The notes beneath the pieces were generated by a model. The model ran no database searches, was not told where the DNA came from, and worked only from the letters and a program-made list of their open reading frames with translations. DNA of 64,000 nt from CAWATZ01 sp963784995 (GTDB lineage Bacteria > Planctomycetota > Planctomycetia > Gemmatales > Gemmataceae): contig CAWATZ010000007.1 of assembly GCA_963784995.1 (NCBI GenBank), positions 806,001 to 870,000 on the forward strand. Reading direction: 5' to 3'. Of this stretch, positions 27,283 through 36,135 are shown piece after piece (the first letter of the stretch is position 1; every line of letters starts with the position of its first letter). Both the position numbers and the translations under genes were made by a program.

Positions 27283-29238
27283 ATGCAAACCAGGCCGTCC
27301 ACTGCTCGCTACCTGTCGTACGTCTTTCGCTGGCTGCCAGAGTTCCTGGAATTAAGCCGCAAGCGCCTTCGCCCTCAGGCGCGGTTGCTGGGGCTGTCCC
27401 TGGTGGTGGGCGTTGTCGCCGGGCTCGGTGCCATCCTCTTCTATGCGGTCTGTCAGGTTGTCGTTCACTACGCCCTCGACTGGGGAGTCGGCTATCGGCC
27501 GGCCCATCCGCAAGGCGAGCTGGAGCTTTTTGACCCGACCGATCATCCCTTTCGTCCCTGGCTGTTCCTGATCGTGCCGGTCATCGGAGGCATTCTGAGC
27601 GGGTTCCTGGTCTACTCGCTGGCTCCCGAAGCGGAGGGACACGGCACCGATGCGGCCATCGCGGCCTATCACGTCGGCAAGGGCAAGATCCGGCCGCGGG
27701 TCCCCTTGATCAAAATCTTCGCCAGCGCCTTGACCATCGGCACCGGAGGGTCGGGGGGTCGGGAGGGGCCGATCGCCCAGATCGGGGCCGGCTTCGGCTC
27801 CTTCCTGGGGAAGCTCTTTCGGATGCGACCCTCTGAGCGGCGCATCCTGATGGCCGCCGGCATGGGGGCGGGAGTGGCGGCCATCTTCCGGGCACCGCTG
27901 GCCGGGGCCCTCTTTGCCGCGGAGGTGCTGTACCGCTCGCCCGATTTCGAGTCGGAGGTGATCATCCCCGCCTCGCTGGCCAGCATCACCGCCTATTGCA
28001 CCTTTGGGACCGCGTTTGGCTGGCAGCCCCTGTTCACCATTCCGGACGAGGTGCTGCAGCGGCTCATCTTTGCCAATCCGTTGCATTTGCTGCCCTACCT
28101 GGTGCTGGCCCTGTTCATGGTCCTGCTGGCGATGATCTACACCCGCAGCTTCTACGGCCTGACGCGCCTGTTTCACAGTCTGCCGATCCGGCCTCATTTC
28201 AAACCCGCCATCGGAGCGTTCCTCAGCGGGGCAGTGGCCTTGCTGCTCTACCACGTCGTGAGCCACGACCCGACGGTGTTCTCGGTGCTGTCGTTTGGCT
28301 ACGGCTCCTTGCAAGACGCCACCACGATCACGCCGAAGGGGGAATCCAACCTCTTCCTGGCGCAGGTCCTTCTGGCGGTGGCCCTGGGCAAGATCCTGAC
28401 CACCGGCCTGACCATCGGCAGCGGCGGCTCGGGCGGCGTCTTCGGCCCGTCGATGGTGATTGGCGGCTGTGGCGGCGGCGCCCTGGGCATCTTCCTGCAC
28501 TGGTGGTGGCCGGACATGGTGCCTCATCCAGCCACCTTTGTCCTGGTGGGCATGGCCGGCTTCTTCGCCGCGGCCGCCAAGACGCCCTTTTCCACTCTGA
28601 TCATTGTCAGCGAGATGTCCGGCAGCTACGGTCTGCTGCTGCCGACCCTCTGGGTCTGCGCCATCGCCTTCCTGCTCTCCGACGAGCAGTCGATCTACAG
28701 CTCGCAGGTCGAGAGCCGATCGCGCTCCCCGGCCCACCAGGGCGACTTTGTCCGGCAGATCATGGTCGGCCTGCGCGTCAAGCAGTTCCTCCGGCCGCAG
28801 CAGCGAATCCCGACCCTGCGGCCGGAAGCCAAGCTGCCGGAAATGCTCGAGTCCCTCAGTAATTCGCCCTTCCAGGAACTGCCGGTGGTGGATGCGGACG
28901 GGCGTTACCTGGGCCTGGTGTGCCTGGCCGAGGTGCTGCTCGCTTCCCAGTCTCCCGATCTAAAGGACTTTGTCGTGGCCGCCGACGTGATGTGGACCGA
29001 CATCACGCCGCTGCGGCCGGAAGATCCGCTCGACCAGGCCCTGGAGCTGTTCGTGGAAAGCGATCGGCTGTCGCTTCCCGTTGTGGAGGGCCCCGAGAAG
29101 CGGGTCATTGCCATCGTGAAGCGTGCCGACGTTACCAGTGCCTACCTGCGCTATCTCCAGGGTCCACCCGGACAGGAGGAATCCGGGGAGGTCCGAATCC
29201 CCTCCCCTCAACCCTCTCCCCGAAACGGGGAGGGGTGA
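27283..29238 (+). CDS. ClC-family chloride channel/transporter with CBS domains
   Basis: A 651-residue membrane protein. The ATG follows AGAGGAAG. About ten or more hydrophobic helices carry the two ClC filter motifs: GSGGREGPIAQIG, with the gating Glu of GREGP that marks Cl-/H+ exchangers, and GSGGSGGVFGPSM. After the pore, about 150 residues form two CBS repeats (PELPVVDADGRYLGLV-like and LPVVEGPEKRVIAIVKRADV). The final residues IPSPQPSPRNGEG are encoded by a C-rich repeat that also forms the terminal hairpin, so the tail was probably added by a repeat. It would move chloride across the inner membrane. Confidence 0.95.
   Translation: MQTRPSTARYLSYVFRWLPEFLELSRKRLRPQARLLGLSLVVGVVAGLGAILFYAVCQVVVHYALDWGVGYRPAHPQGELELFDPTDHPFRPWLFLIVPVIGGILSGFLVYSLAPEAEGHGTDAAIAAYHVGKGKIRPRVPLIKIFASALTIGTGGSGGREGPIAQIGAGFGSFLGKLFRMRPSERRILMAAGMGAGVAAIFRAPLAGALFAAEVLYRSPDFESEVIIPASLASITAYCTFGTAFGWQPLFTIPDEVLQRLIFANPLHLLPYLVLALFMVLLAMIYTRSFYGLTRLFHSLPIRPHFKPAIGAFLSGAVALLLYHVVSHDPTVFSVLSFGYGSLQDATTITPKGESNLFLAQVLLAVALGKILTTGLTIGSGGSGGVFGPSMVIGGCGGGALGIFLHWWWPDMVPHPATFVLVGMAGFFAAAAKTPFSTLIIVSEMSGSYGLLLPTLWVCAIAFLLSDEQSIYSSQVESRSRSPAHQGDFVRQIMVGLRVKQFLRPQQRIPTLRPEAKLPEMLESLSNSPFQELPVVDADGRYLGLVCLAEVLLASQSPDLKDFVVAADVMWTDITPLRPEDPLDQALELFVESDRLSLPVVEGPEKRVIAIVKRADVTSAYLRYLQGPPGQEESGEVRIPSPQPSPRNGEG
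29216..29232. terminator. Hairpin over ClC stop region
   Basis: CTCCCCG-AAA-CGGGGAG stem directly before the ClC stop, with no T-run. It lies between the convergent ClC and MFS genes. Confidence 0.5.
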
Positions 29239-29249
29239 ACGGCGGCCCG

Positions 29250-30629
29250 TCACACCTTGGGCGATTCGGTCAGCTCCGTGGCGGACTCCATCCCGGTCGC
29301 GACCTCCGGCAGAATGCCCAGGCGGGTATAGAGAGGGCGGACCAGCTGCCGCAGTCTCGGCAGTTGCAGGGCGAAGAGCAACGCTGCCAGCAAACAGCAG
29401 GCCCCACCAAGGAGGACTGTCCAGGCCGCCCCACTCGCCAGGCCGCCGGTACGAGTGCCAATCACCTGGGCCAGGCCGCCCGCGAACAGGCTGCCCAGCG
29501 GCGCCATGCCCAGGAAGGCCATGCTGTAGAAACTCATCACCCGGCCGCGCTTGTCCTCCTCCACGATCGTTTGCAGGATGGTGTTGCTGGCCGCCATCTG
29601 CACCATCATGCCGAAGCCGGTCAGCACCATCAGCAGCAGCGACAGCCACAACCACTCCGACAGCGAAAACCCGATCAGCCCGACGGCAAACGTTGTTGTT
29701 GCGATGACAATGGTCCGGCCCAGGCCAAGCACGGTGTTGCGCGAGGCCAGGTACAACGCCCCGGTCAGGGCCCCGACTCCCGAGGCCGCGGACAGGAAGC
29801 CCAGCGCATACGGCCCGCCGTGCAGGATGTCCTGGGCGAAGATCGGCATCAGCACCACGTAGGGCATGCCCATGAAACTCACCAGGGCCAGCAGCAGCAG
29901 GAGCGAGCGGATCGGAGCGAAGCCGAAGGCGTAGGCGAACCCTTCGCGCATCCCCTGCCAGACGGGTGCATGGTGCTGCGGTCGGGCGCGCGGTCGGATC
30001 TTCATGGCCAGCAGCGAGGCGATGACGGCCAGGTAGCTGATGGCATCGATCAGGAAGCACCAGCCCTCGCCCGCCACGGCAATCACCACGCCGGCCACGG
30101 AAGGCCCCACCAGACGAGCCCCGTTGACCAGCGACGAGTTGAGAGCGATGGCGTTGGGCAGGTCTTGCTTGTCCTCGATCATCTCGATCAGGAACGCCTG
30201 CCGGCCGGGCATGTCGAAAGTGTTCAGGATGCCCTGCAAGAAACTGAGGGCGGCGATCAGCACCATTGTCTCCATTCCAGGCGTGGCCGTGAAGGCCACC
30301 AGCGCCAGCGCGGCCGACAGGATGCCAAAGAGAGATTGCGTGACAACGAGCAGCCGATGGCGGTTCCAGCGATCAACCAGAACGCCCGTGAGCGGCGTGA
30401 GAAAGAAGGTGGGGGATTGTCCGACGAAGGCAATGATGCCCAGCAGCAAGGCGGAATCGGCACCAGCCAGACGAAAGACAAGCCAGTTGGTGGCGATCCG
30501 GCTCATCCAGGTGCCGATCAGGGAGATCCCCTGACCGACGAAGAACAGGCGATAATTGCGGTGCGCCAGGGCCCGGCCCAGCGACTGCCACCGCGAGCCG
30601 CGCTCGGCACTCAATTCTGGTGGTGGCAT
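29250..30629 (-). CDS. MFS transporter, EntS/MFS_3-like
   Basis: A 459-residue major facilitator. The start ATG at 30629 has AGGA seven bases upstream. About 12 hydrophobic helices are present, with the MFS loop-2/3 motif GVLVDRWNRHRLLVVTQSL (a GxxxDRxxRRxxL variant) and the repeat in the second half (EEDKRGRVMSFYSMAFLGMA). This pattern fits MFS_3/EntS exporters of siderophores or drugs. A sigma-70-type promoter lies at 30747-30774 and a hairpin in its leader. It may export small compounds; the ligand is unknown. Confidence 0.9.
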   Translation of the reverse strand: MPPPELSAERGSRWQSLGRALAHRNYRLFFVGQGISLIGTWMSRIATNWLVFRLAGADSALLLGIIAFVGQSPTFFLTPLTGVLVDRWNRHRLLVVTQSLFGILSAALALVAFTATPGMETMVLIAALSFLQGILNTFDMPGRQAFLIEMIEDKQDLPNAIALNSSLVNGARLVGPSVAGVVIAVAGEGWCFLIDAISYLAVIASLLAMKIRPRARPQHHAPVWQGMREGFAYAFGFAPIRSLLLLLALVSFMGMPYVVLMPIFAQDILHGGPYALGFLSAASGVGALTGALYLASRNTVLGLGRTIVIATTTFAVGLIGFSLSEWLWLSLLLMVLTGFGMMVQMAASNTILQTIVEEDKRGRVMSFYSMAFLGMAPLGSLFAGGLAQVIGTRTGGLASGAAWTVLLGGACCLLAALLFALQLPRLRQLVRPLYTRLGILPEVATGMESATELTESPKV

Positions 30630-30659
30630 GGCAGCGTCCTGCTTGCGGGAAGGGTTGAG

Positions 30660-30687
30660 CTGCCGGGAGAAAAAAAAATCCCGGCAG
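30660..30687 (-). promoter_or_regulatory. Leader hairpin of the MFS gene with poly-U loop
   Basis: Nine-bp perfect stem CTGCCGGGA/TCCCGGCAG closing a loop that on the mRNA is a run of U with one or two C. It is 31 bases upstream of the MFS start and downstream of its promoter. Confidence 0.6.
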
Positions 30688-30746
30688 AGTTCCCCTGCGC
30701 TGTCGCCCATCAGCGTAGAGGACCAAACCCTACCGGGACATTAATA

Positions 30747-30774
30747 ATTGTACCATCCCGATACACCGGGACAA
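30747..30774 (-). promoter_or_regulatory. Sigma-70 type promoter of MFS gene
   Basis: Minus-strand TTGTCC, 16-base spacer, TACAAT. The -10 is one base from consensus and lies about 118 bases before the MFS ATG. Confidence 0.55.
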
Positions 30775-30853
30775 GCCCTCCTGAGAAAAAAATTGGCGAG
30801 GGGCAAGAAGCCTTATTTATTGCGACTCAGAAAGAGAAAGTCCATCTCGGCCC

Positions 30854-30960
30854 CTGACCCAGGGCGCTGCCCTGGGCTATCGTGTTGCGCCCCTTCGGGG
30901 CGAAAGCCAACAGCCCCGAAGGGGCGCAACACGATAGCCCAGGGCAGCGCCCTGGGTCAG
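30854..30960. repeat. 48-bp perfect inverted repeat, family G
   Basis: Arms 30854-30901 and 30913-30960 are perfect complements with an 11-base loop. It is closely related to the element at 39292-39392, whose loop is the exact reverse complement. It lies at the 3' side of the ferritin-like gene. Confidence 0.92.
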
Positions 30961-30996
30961 GGACTCCGCTGCGCGTCGCGGCTAAACAATTGGGCC

Positions 30997-31509
30997 TCAC
31001 GCCATCTCCTCTTGCTCCGCCACGTCCGGCACCTCAACCCCGAGGGCGGTTGCCAGGTCGATCTGATGGTCCTGCTCGTTGACGAGGATCTTGCGGATTT
31101 GCTCGGCGAGGGCAAACTCCCCGAGGGCCTCCGCCTGGCGAACGCGCTGACGGTAGTTGCGGACCGTCGCGTTCTCGTTGTGCAGGTCGGCACGGAGCAT
31201 CTCCTCATTGGAGTCGGTCACCTTGACCGTTTCCGGTGTCACCGTGGGCTGGCCGCCGAGGTAATCGATCTGCCTGGCGATGATCAGGGCATGGCTCAAC
31301 TCCTGCTGGGCGTGCTTCTCCAGTTCCGCCGCGATCGCCATGTACGCGGCCCCCTTGAGCTTTTGCGAATAGACGACGTAGGCGATGATCGCCTGGTATT
31401 CCCGGGCCAGGTCCTCGTTCAGCAGGTTGATCAATTCCTCGCGGGTGAGCAGGTCCGATCCTTCACGCATCTCCGGATGATCCAGCGTGGCCGATTGCCT
31501 TGTGTTCAT
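30997..31509 (-). CDS. Ferritin-like diiron protein (bacterioferritin/Dps-type)
   Basis: A 170-residue four-helix protein. The ATG at 31509 has GGGAG five bases upstream. Metal-binding pattern: Glu in NEDLAREYQAIIAYVVY, ExxH in QQELSHALIIARQ, and a C-terminal ExxH in VNEQDHQIDLATAL. This pattern supports a diiron site as in ferritin-like proteins, for iron storage or protection from peroxide. Length is typical. The 260-base upstream region separates it from the divergent kinase-receiver gene and holds no other gene. Confidence 0.88.
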   Translation of the reverse strand: MNTRQSATLDHPEMREGSDLLTREELINLLNEDLAREYQAIIAYVVYSQKLKGAAYMAIAAELEKHAQQELSHALIIARQIDYLGGQPTVTPETVKVTDSNEEMLRADLHNENATVRNYRQRVRQAEALGEFALAEQIRKILVNEQDHQIDLATALGVEVPDVAEQEEMA

Positions 31510-31770
31510 GATTTCTCCCATCCAGTTAACAAGACCTGGGTACTTTGTTTCTCGGGACTGCGCAGTCCTTTGCCCATTCCGGGTCCAGCCCGGCTGGTCC
31601 AGCACTCCGAGGGAGGACTTCTTGTCGCTTCGCCAGCAGGAAAGGATGCAACTGGAGTGCCAGGCAGCACGGCCACCTTGGGGGTAGGCACACGGCTTGC
31701 AGTACAACAAGCGGGGTGGGGGCGATTTGTGACCCTTGTTTGTGCTGCGGGGTACTGAGAACTGAGAACC

Positions 31771-33243
31771 ATGAAGGCTGACGATCAGGTGTTGTTGCTT
31801 CTTCCCGCGCCGGTGGAACTGGCGCTGGTCCAATCCACCCTCACCAGTGCCGGATTGAGGTGCCGGAGTTGTGCCAGCGCCCAGGAGTTGTATCAGCACC
31901 TGGAACAGACCGGGGCCGCTGTCGTCAGCCAGGAAGCGTTGACTGCCCCGGTGATGACCCGCCTGGTTCAAACGCTGGACAGCAAAGAGGGACGGCGGGA
32001 CTATCCCTTTGTGCTGCTCTTCGACAGTCCGGGGACCACGGCCAGCGAGGCCATTCGACTGCTGGACCTGCTGGAGCCCTTCGGCAACCTGACGGTCCTG
32101 GAACGGCCGCTGCGGCCGCTGGCGCTGGTCAGCGCCGTCCGCACCGCGGCGCGGAGCCAGTCGTGCCTGGAGCGAGCCCAGGAGCAGGTCCACCTGCTCC
32201 TGGAGGAAGTGCGGCAGCGAGACCAGCGGCTGGCCAGCCTGGTCCACCGGATGCGGACGCCCCTCAGTACGATCCTGATGGCCGTGGAGGTCCTCGATCA
32301 GTTCGGCACACTGACTTCGCCGGCGGCCGAGCAGCGGGCCCTGGTCCGCCGGCAAACGCTGCTGCTGGCACGCTTGCTGGGCGACTATCAGGAACCGCGG
32401 GAGGCCATCTGGGCCGACGTCACCTTGCGCCGTCAGCCCGTGGACCTGATGGCCCTGGGGCAACGGCTGGCCCACCGGACCGAGGGGAGTCTGAAACCCC
32501 GGCAGCAACTGTCCCTGAACCTGGCTAGCAAGCCGGTCTGGGTCACGGGAGATCCGGCCCGGCTGGAGGAGGTGCTGACGACCCTCCTCCATCATGCCGT
32601 CGAACAGGCCGACCCCGGTGGGGAGATCCGGGTGGAGGTCCAGGCGGAGTCCGGCAAGGCGCTGTGTCGGGTGCGCGGGCCTGGGAAAACCCCTGGTTCC
32701 GGACAGGTCTGGCATGAGAATCCGGCCCTCCAGCGTGCCCGGCAGCTGGTCGCCATGCACGGCGGCAGTCTCCGCTCCTCCCTGGGAGACAAGGTGGAGT
32801 TGGACCTGCGCTTACCCCTGGGCGAGGCGCCCGCGCCGGGCGAAGGGGAAGTGCAGACCGCTCTCCGCTCCAGCGTGCCGTCCCGGCTGCTGCTGGTGGA
32901 GGACGACGAGGAGTGCCGGGAAGCGCTGCAGTTCGTGCTGCGTTTGCAAGGCGTCGAGGTGGACGTGGCGGGCGATGGCCGGCAGGGCTTGCAAATGGCC
33001 CTGGACCACAGTCCCGAGGTGGTGTTGCTGGACATTGATCTGCCTGGCCTGGACGGTTTCGAGGTGGCCCGGCGCATCCGCAATCGGCTCGGCAACGACG
33101 TGCGCCTGGTGGCCCTGACGGGTCTGGGTCGGGAAAGCGATCGCCGCAAGGCCATGCAAGCCGGCTTCGACGATTGCCTGGTCAAGCCGGTCACGCTCCA
33201 GGAGCTGTTTCGCGCCGTGGCGGTCTGCGGTCGAGCGGAGTGA
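31771..33243 (+). CDS. Degenerate histidine kinase with C-terminal receiver domain
   Basis: A 490-residue protein. Residues 1-125 look like a receiver fold without key residues. A HisKA-like helix keeps the His in LASLVHRMRTPLSTILMAVE. The ATPase domain is degenerate: the N-box reads RLEEVLTTLLHHAVEQADPG with His for the usual Asn, and the G1 box reads RVRGPGKTPGSG. The C-terminal receiver (about 370-490) is intact with LLLVEDDEECRE, phosphoryl Asp in VVLLDIDLPGLDGFEV, Thr in ALTGLG and Lys in CLVKPVTL. So it probably acts as a phospho-acceptor or scaffold rather than a kinase. Its 3' end overlaps the convergent MFS gene by 53 bases. Confidence 0.87.
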   Translation: MKADDQVLLLLPAPVELALVQSTLTSAGLRCRSCASAQELYQHLEQTGAAVVSQEALTAPVMTRLVQTLDSKEGRRDYPFVLLFDSPGTTASEAIRLLDLLEPFGNLTVLERPLRPLALVSAVRTAARSQSCLERAQEQVHLLLEEVRQRDQRLASLVHRMRTPLSTILMAVEVLDQFGTLTSPAAEQRALVRRQTLLLARLLGDYQEPREAIWADVTLRRQPVDLMALGQRLAHRTEGSLKPRQQLSLNLASKPVWVTGDPARLEEVLTTLLHHAVEQADPGGEIRVEVQAESGKALCRVRGPGKTPGSGQVWHENPALQRARQLVAMHGGSLRSSLGDKVELDLRLPLGEAPAPGEGEVQTALRSSVPSRLLLVEDDEECREALQFVLRLQGVEVDVAGDGRQGLQMALDHSPEVVLLDIDLPGLDGFEVARRIRNRLGNDVRLVALTGLGRESDRRKAMQAGFDDCLVKPVTLQELFRAVAVCGRAE

Positions 33244-34795
33244 TCGGCCGTCGCGTGGCAGGAATGCGGACCAGCAGAACGAAAACAAGTCCGGCTGCCG
33301 GGACCAGGGCCAGGAACTCAAACACGTCTCGCAGTGCAAAGGCCCGAGCATTGGCGTGAACCCACTTCCCGAGAGCCGCATGGGCTTGACGTTGTGCCGT
33401 TGCCGCATTCCTGCCGTGCTGAACGAAGGAGTTGGCCGGCTGTTCCAGCGCCTGGCGGACTACCGGGCGGCTCGGCCGCAAGTTCCGACGCAGCCAGTCA
33501 TCATTAACGTCAGTCCGCTGAGTCAGCACAGCGGCGAGCAGCCCCGCGATCAGGAAGGTGGGCAGCGCGCGCATGATGTTGAAGACGCCGGCAGTCCGAA
33601 GCGTTTCCTCATTCGAGAGCCCCTCGAAGGCGGTCAGCAGCGCCGGACCAAAAACCACTCCGGCACCGCATCCCCACAACGCCACAACCCACGCCTGCCA
33701 AATCTTGCTTGTGTAAACGTCCAGCGACGAGAACAACCACGTCGCCACGGACATGACACTCAGCCCCAGGAACAGGCGGAACTTGCGGTTGCCATCGTTG
33801 CCAAAGGCGATGCTGGCCAGGAGGGACAGGAGCATCGTCCCCAGCGCCGGCAGCAAGACCAGGCTGCCCTGCCACCACTGGTAGCCGCGCAGGCCGATGG
33901 CGTAACCGGAAAGCATGCCGACAAGAACGTACAGGTTGATGCTGAACAGCACCTTGATCCCCAGCCCCAGCGCGAAGTGCCCGCGGGCCAGCACGCGGAA
34001 ATTGACCAGTGAGGCCGGGGCGCAGATGCCCCAGGCGACAAAGCCGGCCAGCGACACCAGCAGACCAACAAACCAGGGCACGAAGTACGGCGACACCAGC
34101 CAGCCCCAGTATTGCCCGAGGTCCACCACCACGTTCAGCGTCACCACCGTGGCCGACAGCAAGAGCAGCCCAAACCAGTCAAAGGGGCCATGCGTCGGAG
34201 GGTGTGGTTCATCTCGGGGAAGCCCCCAGGCGAGCAGACCCACCAGGCAGCCGAGCGGCAAGTTGATCAGGAAGATCAGTCGCCAGGAGGACCAGGCGAC
34301 CAGCAGTCCACCCAGGACAGCCCCGGCCAGCGCGGGCAGGTAGACGGCCATGCCGTAGACCGCCATCGCCCACTCCTTGCGAACCGGGAAGGCACGCCAC
34401 ACCAGGACCATGCCGACCGAAAGCACCAACCCGGCGCCGAGTCCCTGGACCAGGCGCAGCGGCGTCATCCAGATCACCTCGGACACCGCGGCACAGCTGC
34501 TTCCCGCCGTGGCGAAGAGGAACAGGCCAAGCAGGTACGCCCGGCGCAAGCCGAGCCGATCACCCAGGAAGCGCGTCAGGGCCAGGCCGACCGCGTTGCC
34601 CAGGACGTAGGAGCCGACGATCCACTGGATGCGGTAGTGGTCGCTGTCGAGCGCGTCGATCACGTCGGCGCGCGGCAGGTCGAGCGCGGTGGAGTGGAGC
34701 ATGGTCAGGGCCAGGCCGGGTAGGACGGCCCCCATGATCCGACCCTGCTGCCGGAGGACGCCGAGGAGCTGCCCGGCGAGAGAATCTTCCCTCAA
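33191..34795 (-). CDS. MFS multidrug efflux pump, DHA2/EmrB-like
   Basis: A 534-residue transporter with about 14 hydrophobic helices, as in the DHA2 family. The start is probably the TTG at 34795, with GGAG 8 bases upstream; it overlaps the stop of the HlyD gene (TTGA), so the two are translationally coupled. Motifs include FLGDRLGLRRAYLLGL (motif A-like) and VYGMAVYLPALAGAVLGGLL (antiporter motif C-like). With the HlyD and TolC partners upstream it would form a tripartite pump across both membranes. It ends inside the 3' end of the plus-strand receiver gene. Confidence 0.9.
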   Translation of the reverse strand: MREDSLAGQLLGVLRQQGRIMGAVLPGLALTMLHSTALDLPRADVIDALDSDHYRIQWIVGSYVLGNAVGLALTRFLGDRLGLRRAYLLGLFLFATAGSSCAAVSEVIWMTPLRLVQGLGAGLVLSVGMVLVWRAFPVRKEWAMAVYGMAVYLPALAGAVLGGLLVAWSSWRLIFLINLPLGCLVGLLAWGLPRDEPHPPTHGPFDWFGLLLLSATVVTLNVVVDLGQYWGWLVSPYFVPWFVGLLVSLAGFVAWGICAPASLVNFRVLARGHFALGLGIKVLFSINLYVLVGMLSGYAIGLRGYQWWQGSLVLLPALGTMLLSLLASIAFGNDGNRKFRLFLGLSVMSVATWLFSSLDVYTSKIWQAWVVALWGCGAGVVFGPALLTAFEGLSNEETLRTAGVFNIMRALPTFLIAGLLAAVLTQRTDVNDDWLRRNLRPSRPVVRQALEQPANSFVQHGRNAATAQRQAHAALGKWVHANARAFALRDVFEFLALVPAAGLVFVLLVRIPATRRPITPLDRRPPRRETAPGA

Positions 34796-36135
34796 GGCTT
34801 CTTCTCCGGAATGCCTTCGATGTCCGCCTCGCGCCGCAGGGCTTCCCGGGCCCACTCTGGATCACCTGGACCATGCTCAATAGCGACCGTGACCGAAAGG
34901 CCCGGCCGAAGCAGTGACCAGCGCTCGTCACGCTCAATGGCGATCCGTGTCGGCACGCGCTGGACGACGTAGGTGAATTCCCCGGAGGAGACGTCGCGCG
35001 GGAGCAGCGAGAAGTTGGCACTGGTGGCGGAGCCAACCCAGAGAACCCGACCGCGAAACGGCCGGCGAAAGGCGTCCACGCTGAGCGTGGCCTGGTTTCC
35101 GGGGGCGACGCCTTCGAGCAAGGTTTCCGGCAGCTGGACCGTGACGTAGAGCAGTTCGGAGTTGTAGACGCTGAAAATCGGATCGCCGGCCCGGGCGTAG
35201 TCGCCGAGGTAGCGGAACTTGCGAGCCACGATGCCGTCGCTCGGGGCCAGGATTCGAGTGTAGCCGAGGTTGGTCTGGGCCAGTTCCAGCGTCCGCCGGG
35301 CTTCGGTGACCGACTGCTTTCGCTCGGCGACGAGCTTGCGGCCCGCCTCGATTTGCAGGTTCCCCAGCTTGGCCAGTTCCACGGACGCCCCCGCCTCGGC
35401 GACTGCATGCCGGGCCGACTTCACGGCCTGCTCGGCGATGGCGATCTGCTTGCGGTTCGCCTCGGCCTGTCCCAGCCGGGCCTCCATGATGCGCACGTCG
35501 GCCCGGGCGGTGTGCAGCGCCCGCGTGGCCTCCTGGGAACGCCGCTCCGAGACGGAGCCGTCCTTGAACAGCTCGGAATAGCGCTTGTAATCCTCCTCGG
35601 CCAGCACCAGGTCGGCCCGGGCCCGCTCCACGGCATTGCGTGCGGCGGTGATGCCGTCCTCCACGTCCTTGGTGGTCAGCGCCAGGGTGTCGCTCACCTT
35701 GACCTGATCTTCCCGGGCGATGGCCTGCTTCATCTCCGCGATGGTAATGCGTTTCGGCACCTCCGCGATCAGCACCTCCAGGTCCGCCTCCGCCTTGTGC
35801 AGGGCGGCCTCGGCGACGGCCATTCCCGCGCTGGCCCGGTCCACTTCGCGCTGATAGGTCGAGCGGTCGATCACAGCCAGCAGCTGCCCCTTCTGGACGC
35901 GGTCTTGCTCCTGCACCAGCATCTCCACCACCGAGCCCGGCACCTGAGGCGCCACGTTGACCAGGTGCGATTCGACAAAGGCGTCCTTGCTGATGGAGTG
36001 CGTGCAGCGGTAGAGGATCCAGCGGATCCCCCAGGGAAGGAAGACGGCCAGGACACACACCAGCAGGATCGGCACCAGCCAGCGGCGGCGCCGGGGAGCG
36101 GGAGAGGCCGGCTGTGTGGGGACAGGGTTAGTCAT
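34792..36135 (-). CDS. HlyD/EmrA-family membrane fusion protein
   Basis: A 447-residue periplasmic adaptor. One N-terminal transmembrane helix (LVPILLVCVLAVFLPWGI) is followed by a biotinyl-lipoyl-like half (VNVAPQVPGSVVEMLVQEQD), a long coiled-coil hairpin rich in Ala and Glu (about residues 100-290), then the second lipoyl half (LGYTRILAPSDGIVARKFRY) and a beta-barrel. The ATG overlaps the end of the TolC gene by 8 bases and its stop overlaps the MFS start. It would link the MFS pump to the outer-membrane channel. Confidence 0.93.
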   Translation of the reverse strand: MTNPVPTQPASPAPRRRRWLVPILLVCVLAVFLPWGIRWILYRCTHSISKDAFVESHLVNVAPQVPGSVVEMLVQEQDRVQKGQLLAVIDRSTYQREVDRASAGMAVAEAALHKAEADLEVLIAEVPKRITIAEMKQAIAREDQVKVSDTLALTTKDVEDGITAARNAVERARADLVLAEEDYKRYSELFKDGSVSERRSQEATRALHTARADVRIMEARLGQAEANRKQIAIAEQAVKSARHAVAEAGASVELAKLGNLQIEAGRKLVAERKQSVTEARRTLELAQTNLGYTRILAPSDGIVARKFRYLGDYARAGDPIFSVYNSELLYVTVQLPETLLEGVAPGNQATLSVDAFRRPFRGRVLWVGSATSANFSLLPRDVSSGEFTYVVQRVPTRIAIERDERWSLLRPGLSVTVAIEHGPGDPEWAREALRREADIEGIPEKKP

